From SIG622 sp045652245 (GTDB taxonomy: Bacteria > Bacillota > Clostridia > Oscillospirales > CAG-382), in NCBI GenBank assembly GCA_045652245.1, contig JAZRTY010000016.1:1-23142 (forward strand): DNA of 23,142 nucleotides. Reading direction: 5' to 3'. The notes beneath the pieces are model-generated. The model was not told where the DNA came from and ran no database searches. It saw nothing but the letters and a program-made list of their open reading frames with translations. Shown here one piece after another: positions 6,822 to 14,464 of the stretch. The translations under genes were made by a program, and so were the position numbers. Within the stretch, counting starts at the first letter, position 1; every line of letters begins with the position of its first letter.

Positions 6822-8045
6822 ATGGATAAACCTTTAGCCGGTATAAAGGTGCTCGATTTTTCCACCTTCGTTGCAGCTCCTACCTGTGCCCGATTACTTG
6901 CAGATATGGGTGCTGAGGTTATAAAGGTCGAGCATCCCGACGGTGACAACTGGAGAACAACGGCAATAAGCTATATTCCTGCAAGATTTTCCGAAGACGA
7001 AAATCCTGTCTTTGATATGTATAACGCAGGGAAAAAGCATATTGCATTAAATCTTAAAACAAGTGAGGGAAGTGAGATTTTCCACAAGCTTCTGGCGCAA
7101 AGTGATGTACTTGTTACAAACACACGTCCGGCAGCACTCAAAAGACTCGGAATTTCATACGAAGATTTAAAGGACAGATACCCCTCTCTTGTATATGCCG
7201 CTGTTCTCGGATACGGTGAAAACGGCCCGGATGCAGAAAAGCCTGCATTTGATACAACGGCATTCTGGGCAAGAAGTGGCTTCCTGCGTGATATGGCAAT
7301 AATTACAAAGGATTACCACCCCTTGAGTCCACCATTCGGAGTAGGCGACGTATTTACGGGAGTATTGCTTATGGGTGAGATTTGTGCAGCACTCCTTCGC
7401 CGCGAAAAAACCGGAAAGGGTGACTATGTTCGTTCAGGTCTTTTCCATAACGGAATATTCTCTATGGGTATTATGAATACAATTACACAAAAACCCTTCG
7501 GACGTGTATATCCCAAGGTAAGATACGACCACGGCGCGCCCGGTGGTATATATCAGTGTAAGGACAACGAATGGGTGTTTCTTGCAAGTTCCTACGGTCC
7601 TAAAATGTACCCTGCCATGTATAAGGCTATGGGTATTGAATGGGTTGAAACTGACGAAAGATTTTCAACTTCCGCGGGAAGAATTGCAAATATGGAGGCT
7701 TATTTTGGCGTATTCAAGGAGCGTTTTCTTGAAAAAACAAGCACCGAATGGCTGGAAATTTTTGAAGCAGCAGACATTCCTTTAGGACCTCTCAAGCATT
7801 TCTCTGATGTATCCGAGGACGAACAGGCGTGGGCAAACGGATACCTTGAACACGTAACCTTTGCAAACGGAAGAACTGACGTTGTGCCAAGCAGCCCTAT
7901 TGATATGGATTCTGTCGGAGAGCTTAAAACAGTACCTGCTCCACGTCAGTATGCACACACAGCGCAAATTCTAAAAGAGCTCGGCTATACAGATGAACAG
8001 ATTGAAGAATTGTGCGCTTCGGGTGCAATTCGCAAGGACGCATAG
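6822..8045 (+). CDS. Class III CoA-transferase (CaiB/BaiF family)
   Basis: Cytosolic enzyme that moves CoA between carboxylic acids through an aspartyl-CoA intermediate. The 407-residue protein opens with the family signature PLAGIKVLDFSTFVAAP (4-20) and LLADMGAEVIKVEHPDGDNWR (25-45). Asp144 in the segment GPDAEKPAFD lies where the catalytic aspartate of formyl-CoA transferase and CaiB is expected, and the glycine-rich GAPGGIYQC follows in the C-terminal half. Family members act on oxalate, carnitine, bile acids, or 2-hydroxy and aryl acids; the sequence does not decide between them. It is followed 53 bases later by a hydroxyacyl-CoA dehydrogenase gene, which suggests it activates a hydroxy or keto acid for this small pathway. 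Confidence 0.88.
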   Translation: MDKPLAGIKVLDFSTFVAAPTCARLLADMGAEVIKVEHPDGDNWRTTAISYIPARFSEDENPVFDMYNAGKKHIALNLKTSEGSEIFHKLLAQSDVLVTNTRPAALKRLGISYEDLKDRYPSLVYAAVLGYGENGPDAEKPAFDTTAFWARSGFLRDMAIITKDYHPLSPPFGVGDVFTGVLLMGEICAALLRREKTGKGDYVRSGLFHNGIFSMGIMNTITQKPFGRVYPKVRYDHGAPGGIYQCKDNEWVFLASSYGPKMYPAMYKAMGIEWVETDERFSTSAGRIANMEAYFGVFKERFLEKTSTEWLEIFEAADIPLGPLKHFSDVSEDEQAWANGYLEHVTFANGRTDVVPSSPIDMDSVGELKTVPAPRQYAHTAQILKELGYTDEQIEELCASGAIRKDA

Positions 8046-8098
8046 TCTTGAACAGAGTAAAATTTATAAAAATACATATACAAAAAGGAGAAATAATT

Positions 8099-8956
8099 AT
8101 GGAAATTCGTACAGTAGCAGTTATCGGTGGTGGAGCGATGGGCAGACAGATTGCACTCAATACTGCAATTTACCCCTTCGAAGTTTATCTTACAGACAAC
8201 AACTCCGAGGTACTTACAAAGGTTGAGGAATGGAAGGAAAGCTATCTTGCAGGCAGAATTGCCAAAGGCAGAATGACACAGGAGCAGGTTGATGAAATAA
8301 AGAGCCGTTTCCATATAGTTCCTTCTATGAAAGAGGCTGTAAAGGATGCAGACCTCGTTATTGAAGTAGTAGTTGAAAGACAGGATGTAAAGGAAGAAAT
8401 CTTCAAGCGTCTTGGTGAGCTTTGCCGTCCCGATACAATCCTTGCTACAAACTCAAGCTTTATGGTATCCTCACTCTTTAAAGATTTAGTACCAAATCCG
8501 TCACGTCTTTGCAATCTTCACTATTTCAACCCTGCACTCGTTATGAAGCTTACAGAAATTGTAAAGGGTGAACACACATCACAAGAAACAATCGAAGCAC
8601 TCCGTGAATTCTCGATAGCTACCGGAAAGACACCTGCAATCCTCAACAAGGAAATAGACGGCTTTATCGTAAACAGAGTTCTTTCGGTAATTTACAAGGA
8701 AGTACGTACTCTTGTAGAAGAGGGTTACTGCTCATACGAGGATATTGACAATGCGTGTGAAAAAGGACTCAATCATCCTATGGGCCCGTTCAGACTCAAC
8801 GACCTGACAGGTCTTGACTTAACATTTGATATTATGCAGAAAAATTACAATAACACAGGTATTAAGCCTCCGTGTTATGACCTGATAAAGGGCTTGGTTG
8901 ATAAGGGCTGGTACGGTACAAAGACCGGTCGTGGTTTCTACGACTACAGCAAATAA
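8099..8956 (+). CDS. hbd: 3-hydroxybutyryl-CoA dehydrogenase-like (3HCDH family)
   Basis: NAD(P)-dependent oxidoreductase interconverting (S)-3-hydroxyacyl-CoA and 3-ketoacyl-CoA. The 285-residue protein matches bacterial Hbd length. The Rossmann motif VIGGGAMGRQIA spans 8-19. The His-Glu catalytic pair is His141 (LHYFNPALVMKL) and Glu153, with NSS at 118-120. The C-terminal domain ends in GTKTGRGFYDY. The ATG at 8099 is chosen because AAAGGAG precedes it; a longer reading frame starts inside the upstream gene without support. It shares the CoA-transferase promoter and ends in a strong bidirectional terminator. Opposite stereochemistry is expected from the SDR reductase 3 kb away, so the two could work in different directions or on different substrates. 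Confidence 0.9.
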   Translation: MEIRTVAVIGGGAMGRQIALNTAIYPFEVYLTDNNSEVLTKVEEWKESYLAGRIAKGRMTQEQVDEIKSRFHIVPSMKEAVKDADLVIEVVVERQDVKEEIFKRLGELCRPDTILATNSSFMVSSLFKDLVPNPSRLCNLHYFNPALVMKLTEIVKGEHTSQETIEALREFSIATGKTPAILNKEIDGFIVNRVLSVIYKEVRTLVEEGYCSYEDIDNACEKGLNHPMGPFRLNDLTGLDLTFDIMQKNYNNTGIKPPCYDLIKGLVDKGWYGTKTGRGFYDYSK

Positions 8957-8968
8957 TAAAAAATAATT

Positions 8969-8996
8969 AACCCCACCTGCTTTTGCAGGTGGGGTT
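8969..8996. terminator. Bidirectional terminator between hbd and the AraC gene
   Basis: Perfect stem AACCCCACCTGC / GCAGGTGGGGTT with loop TTTT, followed by TTCTT on the plus strand and AATTATT on the minus strand. It separates convergent genes; the AraC stop codon is 4 bases away. Confidence 0.9.
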
Positions 8997-8999
8997 TTC

Positions 9000-9920
9000 T
9001 TAGTTCTCTTCCAACTCGCTTGTATCAAGGTTTATCATTTCCTGTGTTATTTGCTTTTGTGCAAGAACACTGTACATAAATTTCTTTGTTCTTTCTGTGT
9101 ATTCTTTGTTGTCGGAATGAATCAGTATTTCAGACGGATATGCCCTGCGACACTGTCCGGGAGTTATTCCGACATATTTCAAAAACACACGGTTAAAATG
9201 GCTGACAGAAGCAAACCCACACATTTCTGCAACACGTGTAAGATTGTATTCGCTGTAAACCACAAGCTCTGCGGCTCTGCGTATACGTATAAAATTGAGG
9301 CTGTCAAGGATTGTTGAATTAGTGTCTTTTTTAAAGGAATCGCAAAGATAGCTCTTGTTACGGTTCAAAGCCGAAGCCAGAGAATCCAGCGACAAATCCT
9401 CGTGATAATGTGACTCAAGATATCTTACTATCTGCTGTGAGAGCTTCGAGTAGTCCGAAGCATCAATATATCGGAATTGCTGTTCTCTTGTGTGTCTTTC
9501 GTTTTCCCCGAACAAATTAAGAAGCGCCAGCAAATAAGAGCTTGTCGCCTGGTCGCTGTGATTGGCAAAGGTCGTATATTCATTTAATATTTGTTCAAAC
9601 AGCATACCGATTATTTTATTATCGGAAATGCAGGTTCCACGACGGAAAACCTGTGCATCAAGCGCACCCTTTGTAAGAGAAAACTTAATTTCCAGATATT
9701 CAACGGTGGTTTTGCCGTTATTTATATAAGTATGGTCGCTTTTTCTCGGTACCAGCACACAGTTGCCCGAGGAAAGCTTGTATCCTTCGCCATCAATTAC
9801 AAAATCAAACTCTCCGGTCAGCATATATATCATATGGTAATAAGGATGGTTGTGGTTTTTAACACCCTCGCCGGTTGAAGCATAAGAATGTGAAACCCAA
9901 AGAATCTGAGGTTTATCCAT
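9000..9920 (-). CDS. AraC-family transcriptional regulator with cupin sensor
   Basis: DNA-binding regulator of 306 residues. The N-terminal half is a cupin-like ligand domain (NHNHPYYHMIYMLTGEFDFVID-type segment from 22, then SGNCVLVPRKSDHTY). The C-terminal AraC domain has two helix-turn-helix units, about 176-200 and 226-250 (LTRVAEMCGFASVSHFNRVF, then GITPGQCRRA). A tail of about 45 residues follows the usual end of the domain, which is unusual. The start at 9920 is chosen because AAAGGGGGT precedes it; an upstream in-frame ATG 41 codons earlier lies above the promoter and was rejected. It is convergent with hbd, and its likely targets are the two divergent promoters at 6615-6789. Ligand unknown. 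Confidence 0.87.
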   Translation of the reverse strand: MDKPQILWVSHSYASTGEGVKNHNHPYYHMIYMLTGEFDFVIDGEGYKLSSGNCVLVPRKSDHTYINNGKTTVEYLEIKFSLTKGALDAQVFRRGTCISDNKIIGMLFEQILNEYTTFANHSDQATSSYLLALLNLFGENERHTREQQFRYIDASDYSKLSQQIVRYLESHYHEDLSLDSLASALNRNKSYLCDSFKKDTNSTILDSLNFIRIRRAAELVVYSEYNLTRVAEMCGFASVSHFNRVFLKYVGITPGQCRRAYPSEILIHSDNKEYTERTKKFMYSVLAQKQITQEMINLDTSELEEN

Positions 9921-9942
9921 TTCAATACCCCCTTTGCAGACT

Positions 9943-9971
9943 ATTATATCACAAATTATATATTTTTGCAA
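9943..9971 (-). promoter_or_regulatory. Promoter of the AraC-family gene
   Basis: Minus-strand -35 TTGCAA (9966-9971), 17-base spacer, -10 TATAAT (9943-9948). The leader is about 17 bases. Confidence 0.7.
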
Positions 9972-10210
9972 GTAAAAACTTTTCACACGCCGCAAAGCAA
10001 CATATCGCATCCGCCGGGATATATCCCACCGAAGGTATCGCAAATTCTGTCAGGAATTTATATCGTTGAAACAAGAACCATAGAGATATTTTATAATTTT
10101 GTTTTGCGGAGCAACACTTCCTTTTCTTTTCTCTATTCTCTCTTATCTATTCTCTGAAACGACAAATTTTAGAGAAGAGTGAAAAGCGAACAGTGAATAG
10201 ATAAGAGTAC
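9972..10210. other. Intergenic stretch with short palindromes
   Basis: No gene is supported between the AraC promoter and the tRNA terminator. It contains the palindrome GGGATATATCCC (10016-10027). It also has a perfect 13-bp inverted repeat CTCTTATCTATTC (10140-10152) / GAATAGATAAGAG (10195-10207) within a pyrimidine-rich then purine-rich tract. The right arm stops 3 bases before the tRNA-His terminator, so the repeat could fold in read-through tRNA transcripts. Confidence 0.55.
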
Positions 10211-10254
10211 AAAAAGAAACGACAATCTCCTGTCGAAAATTGTCGTTTCTTTTT
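10211..10254 (-). terminator. Terminator of the tRNA-Gly-Arg-His transcript
   Basis: Perfect 16-bp stem AAAAAGAAACGACAAT (10211-10226) / ATTGTCGTTTCTTTTT (10239-10254), ending in T5 on the minus strand. The first base of the stem is the last base of the tRNA CCA end. Confidence 0.88.
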
Positions 10255-10331
10255 GGGGTGAAATATCGGATTCGAACCGACGACCTCCAGGGCCACAACC
10301 TGGCGCTCTAACCAACTGAGCTAATCCCACC
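10254..10331 (-). tRNA. tRNA-His (GTG)
   Basis: Minus-strand cloverleaf: acceptor GTGGGAT / ATTTCAC with G-T pairs, the extra 5' G (position -1) opposite discriminator C as required for His, D-arm AGCTCAGTTGGTTAGAGC, anticodon stem CCAGG/CCTGG with loop TTGTGGC giving anticodon GTG, T-arm around GGTTCGAATCC, and encoded CCA. Last gene of the cluster, directly followed by a terminator. Confidence 0.95.
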
Positions 10332-10343
10332 ATATATAGAGAG

Positions 10344-10460
10344 AAAAAATGGCGTGCCTTGAGAAAATTAAATGCTTCGCATTTAATAAGTGAAATTACT
10401 TCGTAATTTCTTTGGACGAGTCCCTCTGCACCACGCATTTTAAAAAAATGGCGTGCCTTG
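10344..10460. repeat. 18-bp direct repeat of the tRNA-Arg 3' end with hairpins between
   Basis: AAAAAATGGCGTGCCTTG occurs at 10344-10361 and 10443-10460. The second copy is the 3' end of tRNA-Arg with its CCA and flanking T-run. The 81 bases between hold two perfect hairpins, ATTAAATGC-TTC-GCATTTAAT (10369-10389) and GAAATTAC-TTC-GTAATTTC (10393-10411), and a short stretch GAGTCCCTCTGCACCA that resembles a tRNA T-arm/acceptor end on the plus strand. It may be a relic of tRNA recombination or of an integrated element. Confidence 0.65.
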
Positions 10461-10525
10461 GGGGACTCGAACCCCCGACCTACTGCTTAGAAGGCAGTTG
10501 CTCTATCCTGCTGAGCTAAAGGCAC
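10449..10525 (-). tRNA. tRNA-Arg (TCT)
   Basis: Acceptor GTGCCTT / AAGGCAC, D-arm AGCTCAGCAGGATAGAGC, anticodon stem ACTGC/GCAGT with loop CTTCTAA giving TCT, T-arm CGGGGGTTCGAGTCCCCC, discriminator G and encoded CCA. It lies between tRNA-Gly and tRNA-His. Its 3' end is duplicated about 99 bases further along. Confidence 0.95.
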
Positions 10526-10539
10526 GTGAGAAAAATAAA

Positions 10540-10565
10540 ACGATTTCGACAAAATCGGAAATCGT
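10540..10565 (-). other. Spacer hairpin between tRNA-Gly and tRNA-Arg
   Basis: Perfect 8-bp stem ACGATTTC / GAAATCGT in the 43-base spacer, without a following T-run. Probably a processing spacer rather than a terminator. Confidence 0.5.
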
Positions 10566-10568
10566 CGT

Positions 10569-10642
<74 letters not shown>

Positions 10643-10672
10643 ATATTGCGGCACTCCATTAAGTGCCTAAAT

Positions 10673-10701
10673 ATCATACCACATTTTTGTGTGTTTGTCA
10701 A
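10673..10701 (-). promoter_or_regulatory. Promoter of the tRNA-Gly-Arg-His cluster
   Basis: Minus-strand -35 TTGACA (10696-10701), 17-base spacer, -10 TATGAT (10673-10678). The short leader holds a hairpin GGCACT/AGTGCC (10650-10667) next to the mature 5' end. Confidence 0.85.
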
Positions 10702-10782
10702 GTCTTTTTCGGAATTTTTTTAAAGTTTTCTTAATTGTCAAATATCCCGTTCTTTATCTGTTCCTTTTTATTGATATATACA

Positions 10783-10820
10783 AAAACCCCCTTACACCGA
10801 AATCCGGCGTAAAGGGGGGT
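10783..10820 (-). terminator. Terminator of the DUF975-flotillin transcript
   Basis: Minus-strand stem CCCCCTTTACGCCG with CGGTGTAAGGGGG (one bulge), loop ATTT, then T5 (10783-10787). It lies 23 bases after the flotillin stop codon. Confidence 0.88.
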
Positions 10821-10843
10821 GGTACTGAAATTTTACCGCGAAA

Positions 10844-12226
10844 TTATTTATTATCCTTTTCCGACAGCTTTCCACCTATAAAACCTCCGAGCATAGAGGA
10901 AACGTCAATACCCGTTGATTCGCGTATTCCATCGATAACCTGGTTTGTACCGGTCATAACATCACGGATAAGCTTTGTTGAGTTGCCCTCTCCGTACATA
11001 ACAATCTTTTCTGTCTGTGAAAGTGGTGCTGCCGCATTCTTTACAACCTCAGGAAGTGCCGACAGATACATTTCAAGAACAGAAGCCTCGCCCATCTTCT
11101 TCTGAGCTTCTGCTTTCTTTTCAATAGCCTCAGCCTCGGCAAGCCCTTTCGCTCTTATACCCTCTGCCTCCTGCTCCATAGCAAATCTTATAGCCTCAGC
11201 CTCTGCCTTTTTCGCTTCTGCTTCCTTTATAGCCTCATACGCCTGCGCATCTGCTTCTCTCTGGCGTCTTATAAGGTCAGCCTCGGCTTCCTTTTCTGCC
11301 TTGTATTTCATAGCATCCGCCTGCTTTCTGATTTCGGCATCAAGCTGACGCTCCTTGATTGCAATTTCCTTTTCGGCAAGCTCTGTTTCCTTCTGAAGTC
11401 GTGCTATATCTGCATCTGCCTTTGTAATTTCAATTGTTTTTCTCTGATTTTCCTGCTGAATTGAATACGCAGCATCCGCTTCCGCTTTCTTGTTGTCAGC
11501 CTGCGCACGAAGGTCTGCCTTCTGGATTTCAAGCTCGGTATTCTGCTCTGCGATTTTTCTTTCAGCCTGTACCTTTACGGCATTTGCTTCCTGCTCGGCA
11601 TTCGCCGTTGCAATTGCGATATCCTTCTGTGCATTTGCCTTTGCTATCTGGGCATTCTTTCTTATCTGCTCGATATTGTCAATACCCATATTTTCGATAG
11701 TACCTGCACCGTCCTTGAAGTTCTGGATGTTAAAGTTTACAACCTCGATACCGAGCTTCTGCATATCGGGTACTACGTTTTCTGTAATCTTCTTAGCAAC
11801 GCCTTGTCTGTCCTGTACCATTTCCTTAAGACCGACAGAACCCACAATTTCACGCATATTACCCTCGAGCACCTGTGTTACAAGGTGGATAAGCTCGGGC
11901 TGTCGCATACCGAGAAGTGCCTCGGCAGCACGTGTTAAGCATTCCTTGTCTGAGGAAATTTTAATATTGGCAACACCGTCAACCATTACGTTTATAAACT
12001 CGTTTGTCGGTACTGCCTCGGTAGTCTTGACGTCTACCTGCATAACCTTAAGAGATAATTTGTCCACTCTTTCAAAGAACGGAACTCTCCAGCCTGCCTT
12101 ACCGATAAGAACTCTTTTTTTGCCAAGACCTGTGATAATGTACGCCATATCCGGCGGAGCTTTAAGATAGCCCGAAACGAAAAGTATCAATATTACAATT
12201 ATTGCACCTACAATTATTTCTGTCAT
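10844..12226 (-). CDS. floT: Flotillin-like SPFH-domain protein
   Basis: Membrane scaffold protein that oligomerises in lipid microdomains at the inner face of the cell membrane. The 460-residue protein has one N-terminal membrane segment (about 2-20), an SPFH/band 7 domain (about 22-190), and a long charged Ala/Glu/Lys-rich coiled coil (about 190-390; repeated AEAEA/KAEAE-type heptads). A Gly-rich C-terminal region ends MLGGFIGGKLSEKDNK. Length and order match Bacillus FloT/YuaG. ATG at 12226 follows AAGGAG. It lies 26 bases behind a DUF975 multispan protein and shares its transcript. In Bacillus floT is linked instead to an NfeD-type gene, so the partner here is different. Assignment to flotillins is secure; the cargo is unknown. 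Confidence 0.92.
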   Translation of the reverse strand: MTEIIVGAIIVILILFVSGYLKAPPDMAYIITGLGKKRVLIGKAGWRVPFFERVDKLSLKVMQVDVKTTEAVPTNEFINVMVDGVANIKISSDKECLTRAAEALLGMRQPELIHLVTQVLEGNMREIVGSVGLKEMVQDRQGVAKKITENVVPDMQKLGIEVVNFNIQNFKDGAGTIENMGIDNIEQIRKNAQIAKANAQKDIAIATANAEQEANAVKVQAERKIAEQNTELEIQKADLRAQADNKKAEADAAYSIQQENQRKTIEITKADADIARLQKETELAEKEIAIKERQLDAEIRKQADAMKYKAEKEAEADLIRRQREADAQAYEAIKEAEAKKAEAEAIRFAMEQEAEGIRAKGLAEAEAIEKKAEAQKKMGEASVLEMYLSALPEVVKNAAAPLSQTEKIVMYGEGNSTKLIRDVMTGTNQVIDGIRESTGIDVSSMLGGFIGGKLSEKDNK

Positions 12227-12252
12227 AATGTTTCTCCTTTTTAAATACTAAT

Positions 12253-13356
12253 TTATTCTTCAGATTTATTTTCCCCACTATCCTCTTTTATATCCCCGTT
12301 TGCCTGCGCAGGATATTCCGATTGTTGTGAGTTCTGCGTGTTATCTGTGCTTTGTGCCTGATTATTGTATGTACTATTCTGAAAACCCTGATAGGGTTGA
12401 TAGGTCTCGTAAGGATTTTCAAGGTCGTGTCTTACGGTGGGAATTCCTGTAATATCGCAGAAACGGACAGCCTGCGAAGCACAAATATAGGGCGCCAGGA
12501 AGATAGATGCGACAATACCACCTATACCTAACAAAGTAAGGTATGTAAGAGGAAGAAGCAAAAACCAACCGATGAAGCTTAAGTCGAGTAAAAAGTTTTC
12601 GCGTTTGTGTCCGTTTGCCGTTTCTTTTGCAAGGCGTACTACCTGACGAACCTTCAGACTTGGGTCTTTTGCAAGAATAAAGAATGAAAGACTGTATTTG
12701 TAGATGGCATAAATCATAAGAATCAATGAAATTACGAAAAACTCGATTACACCAAACATCAGAAGAACCTTTATGTATGCAGGCTGGCTCGTGTACAAAA
12801 CTTCCATATAAATAATTCGGCAGATAATTGCAGGAATAAGACCTACAAGCCCCCACAGCACGACTTTCAAAAGAATAATCAGGGAAACCCAAAGACTCTT
12901 TAACGGACATTTTTTAAAGGAAAAGAACAAATCCGAAATTTTAGCATTATTTGAGGATACAAGATTCAGGTAATATCTTGACACGCCAACGAATAGATTT
13001 GCACTTAACGCAAAGAAAACAAGAAACAAAAAGATTGAGATTAACGAACCAATAACCAACAGAACGATTGCTGTTACAACTCCAATACCCGAAAGCAGAT
13101 TTTCAAGATTCGGAACAGTCGTAAAAGCATCGACAAAGTCAGCGTTATGGTATATTGTATCTTTAAAGAAATCTAAAGTGATAATACTTCCTACTGTCGT
13201 AAGAGTTCTCGTAACGATATTCAGAAAATAATAACCGGCACACATACTTCCTGTAAGAAAAATACAAATAAATGCAACAAGGGCAGAATTTCCCCAGGTA
13301 TTTGAAAGAGCCTGTCTTGCCGCAAGCTTTGTGTCTTTGCTTGTTCTGATGTTCAT
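12253..13356 (-). CDS. DUF975 family integral membrane protein
   Basis: Function unknown. The 367-residue protein begins with a family-typical helix (KLAARQALSNTWGNSALVAF), has about six hydrophobic spans up to about residue 300, and shows the internal family features SANLFVGVSRYYLNLV and the late segment LLDLSFIGWFLLLPLTYLTLLGIGG. The last about 60 residues are a disordered Gln/Asn/Tyr-rich and then acidic tail, probably cytoplasmic. ATG at 13356 follows CAGGAGGCG. It is the first gene of a two-gene operon with the flotillin-like gene, so it may be a microdomain client. Expression starts at a consensus promoter 150 bases upstream and passes through a terminator-like hairpin in the leader. 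Confidence 0.85.
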   Translation of the reverse strand: MNIRTSKDTKLAARQALSNTWGNSALVAFICIFLTGSMCAGYYFLNIVTRTLTTVGSIITLDFFKDTIYHNADFVDAFTTVPNLENLLSGIGVVTAIVLLVIGSLISIFLFLVFFALSANLFVGVSRYYLNLVSSNNAKISDLFFSFKKCPLKSLWVSLIILLKVVLWGLVGLIPAIICRIIYMEVLYTSQPAYIKVLLMFGVIEFFVISLILMIYAIYKYSLSFFILAKDPSLKVRQVVRLAKETANGHKRENFLLDLSFIGWFLLLPLTYLTLLGIGGIVASIFLAPYICASQAVRFCDITGIPTVRHDLENPYETYQPYQGFQNSTYNNQAQSTDNTQNSQQSEYPAQANGDIKEDSGENKSEE

Positions 13357-13412
13357 TTTCTTCGCCTCCTGTTTTTAAGTCTCTTCGGAAAATTTTATGC
13401 AGCACAGATAAC

Positions 13413-13447
13413 AAAAAGACTTTTACGGCATATTCACCATAAAAGTC
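13413..13447 (-). terminator. Terminator-like hairpin in the DUF975-flotillin leader
   Basis: Minus-strand GACTTTTATGG / CCGTAAAAGTC (13418-13447; 11 bp with one U-G pair) followed directly by T5 (13413-13417). It lies between the promoter at 13503-13531 and the gene start, so it would terminate the operon's own transcript unless prevented. An upstream CCTT...AAGG pairing overlaps its 5' side and could be an antiterminator. It may alternatively terminate read-through from pgeF. Confidence 0.6.
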
Positions 13448-13502
13448 CTTGAAAAATCTTTAAGGATTCCGAACACGCCGAGCTGTTCCCTTCGTTGTAA
13501 AC

Positions 13503-13531
13503 ATTATACCAAAAAACAACAGCCTTGTCAA
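13503..13531 (-). promoter_or_regulatory. Consensus promoter of the DUF975-flotillin operon
   Basis: Minus-strand -35 TTGACA (13526-13531), 17 bases, -10 TATAAT (13503-13508). It gives a leader of about 140 bases containing GAACA/TGTTC and a terminator-like hairpin. Confidence 0.85.
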
Positions 13532-13579
13532 TAGCGCATGACAAAAAACGACATTTGCAAAACCTTTTAAGACCTTACA

Positions 13580-14464
13580 CTATTTATTTGTAATAACACT
13601 TGCCTGAGTACCCGAAAAACCACTCTGTCTTCTGTGTGAAAAGAAAAGCATCCCTCTCTCGTTTTCTGTACAGCAGGTGCAGATATTAAGAAAATCTATG
13701 TTTTCCCTCGGTACTCCCGAAAGGTGTGCAAGATACGCACACATTTTTCCAATTGCGAAGTGGTACTTGTTTTGCGACTTTTCCACACCTTTTTTTGTGA
13801 GTGTGAAAAACTGCGAAATTTTCTCCTGCTTTCCGAAGCTTTTTAAAGTGTATTCGGCTTCAAGATATACGTCGTAGCTTACCTCATAGCAGCAATCTGC
13901 AATACATGGACCTATTGCACAATAAATATTTTCTGTACTGCTTCCATTTTTTACCATTTCCTCTATTGCTGCACCAACAATATTCCGGCAAGTGCCACGC
14001 CAACCCGAATGAACTGCGCACACGCTCCTTGTTTCCTTATCGGCAATAAGTACGGGGACACAATCGGCAGATTTTACACAGACAGCGGAGATATTTTCCT
14101 CGTTCCCACAAAGCAACAGTCCGTCGCTGTCCTCGTATTTTTCCGAGCCCTTGAGTATTCCCATACCTGCATAAGTTTTATCTACCTTTATAATCTCTTT
14201 TCCGTGTACCTGATTTGCACAGACGGCAGTTTCGGGTACGGCTCCGACAAGCGACAGAGCTCTGCGGAAGTTTTCCACAGTATTTTCATATTTATCAAAG
14301 TTTCCGTTCCTGTCTTTTCGCCGGGTGCTTACATTCAGAGAGTCGAAATCACCACAGCTTACACCACCGTGCCTACAGGTAAAGGCGTGCTTTATTCCTA
14401 TTGAGTCAAGAAGTGGGCTGGTAAGATAGAGGATACCGTTTTGTTCTTTGATATTAAGATTCAT
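13580..14464 (-). CDS. pgeF: Peptidoglycan editing factor PgeF / YfiH-type multicopper-oxidase-like protein
   Basis: Soluble protein of the DUF152/LACC1 family. Members are linked to preventing wrong amino acids in the peptidoglycan stem, and to purine nucleoside phosphorylase/adenosine deaminase activity. The 294-residue protein carries the metal site His87 (QVHG), Cys135 (SADCVPVL) and His152 (VHSGWRGT). IGPCI (184-188), CTCC (262-265) and FFSHRR (274-279) are also typical. Its start at 14464 lies inside the last codons of the upstream four-helix-bundle gene (11-base overlap), so the two are translationally coupled. No terminator is obvious directly after its stop. Confidence 0.92.
   Translation of the reverse strand: MNLNIKEQNGILYLTSPLLDSIGIKHAFTCRHGGVSCGDFDSLNVSTRRKDRNGNFDKYENTVENFRRALSLVGAVPETAVCANQVHGKEIIKVDKTYAGMGILKGSEKYEDSDGLLLCGNEENISAVCVKSADCVPVLIADKETRSVCAVHSGWRGTCRNIVGAAIEEMVKNGSSTENIYCAIGPCIADCCYEVSYDVYLEAEYTLKSFGKQEKISQFFTLTKKGVEKSQNKYHFAIGKMCAYLAHLSGVPRENIDFLNICTCCTENERGMLFFSHRRQSGFSGTQASVITNK

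Noticed and set aside
9921..10043. N-terminal extension of the AraC regulator by 41 codons
   Set aside because: It would begin upstream of a good promoter (9943-9971), lacks a ribosome binding site and is not sensor-like; the ATG at 9920 has AAAGGGGG.
11490..12170. 226-codon plus-strand frame opposite the flotillin gene
   Set aside because: Antisense shadow of the coiled-coil coding region; Ser/Cys/Phe-rich product without family resemblance.
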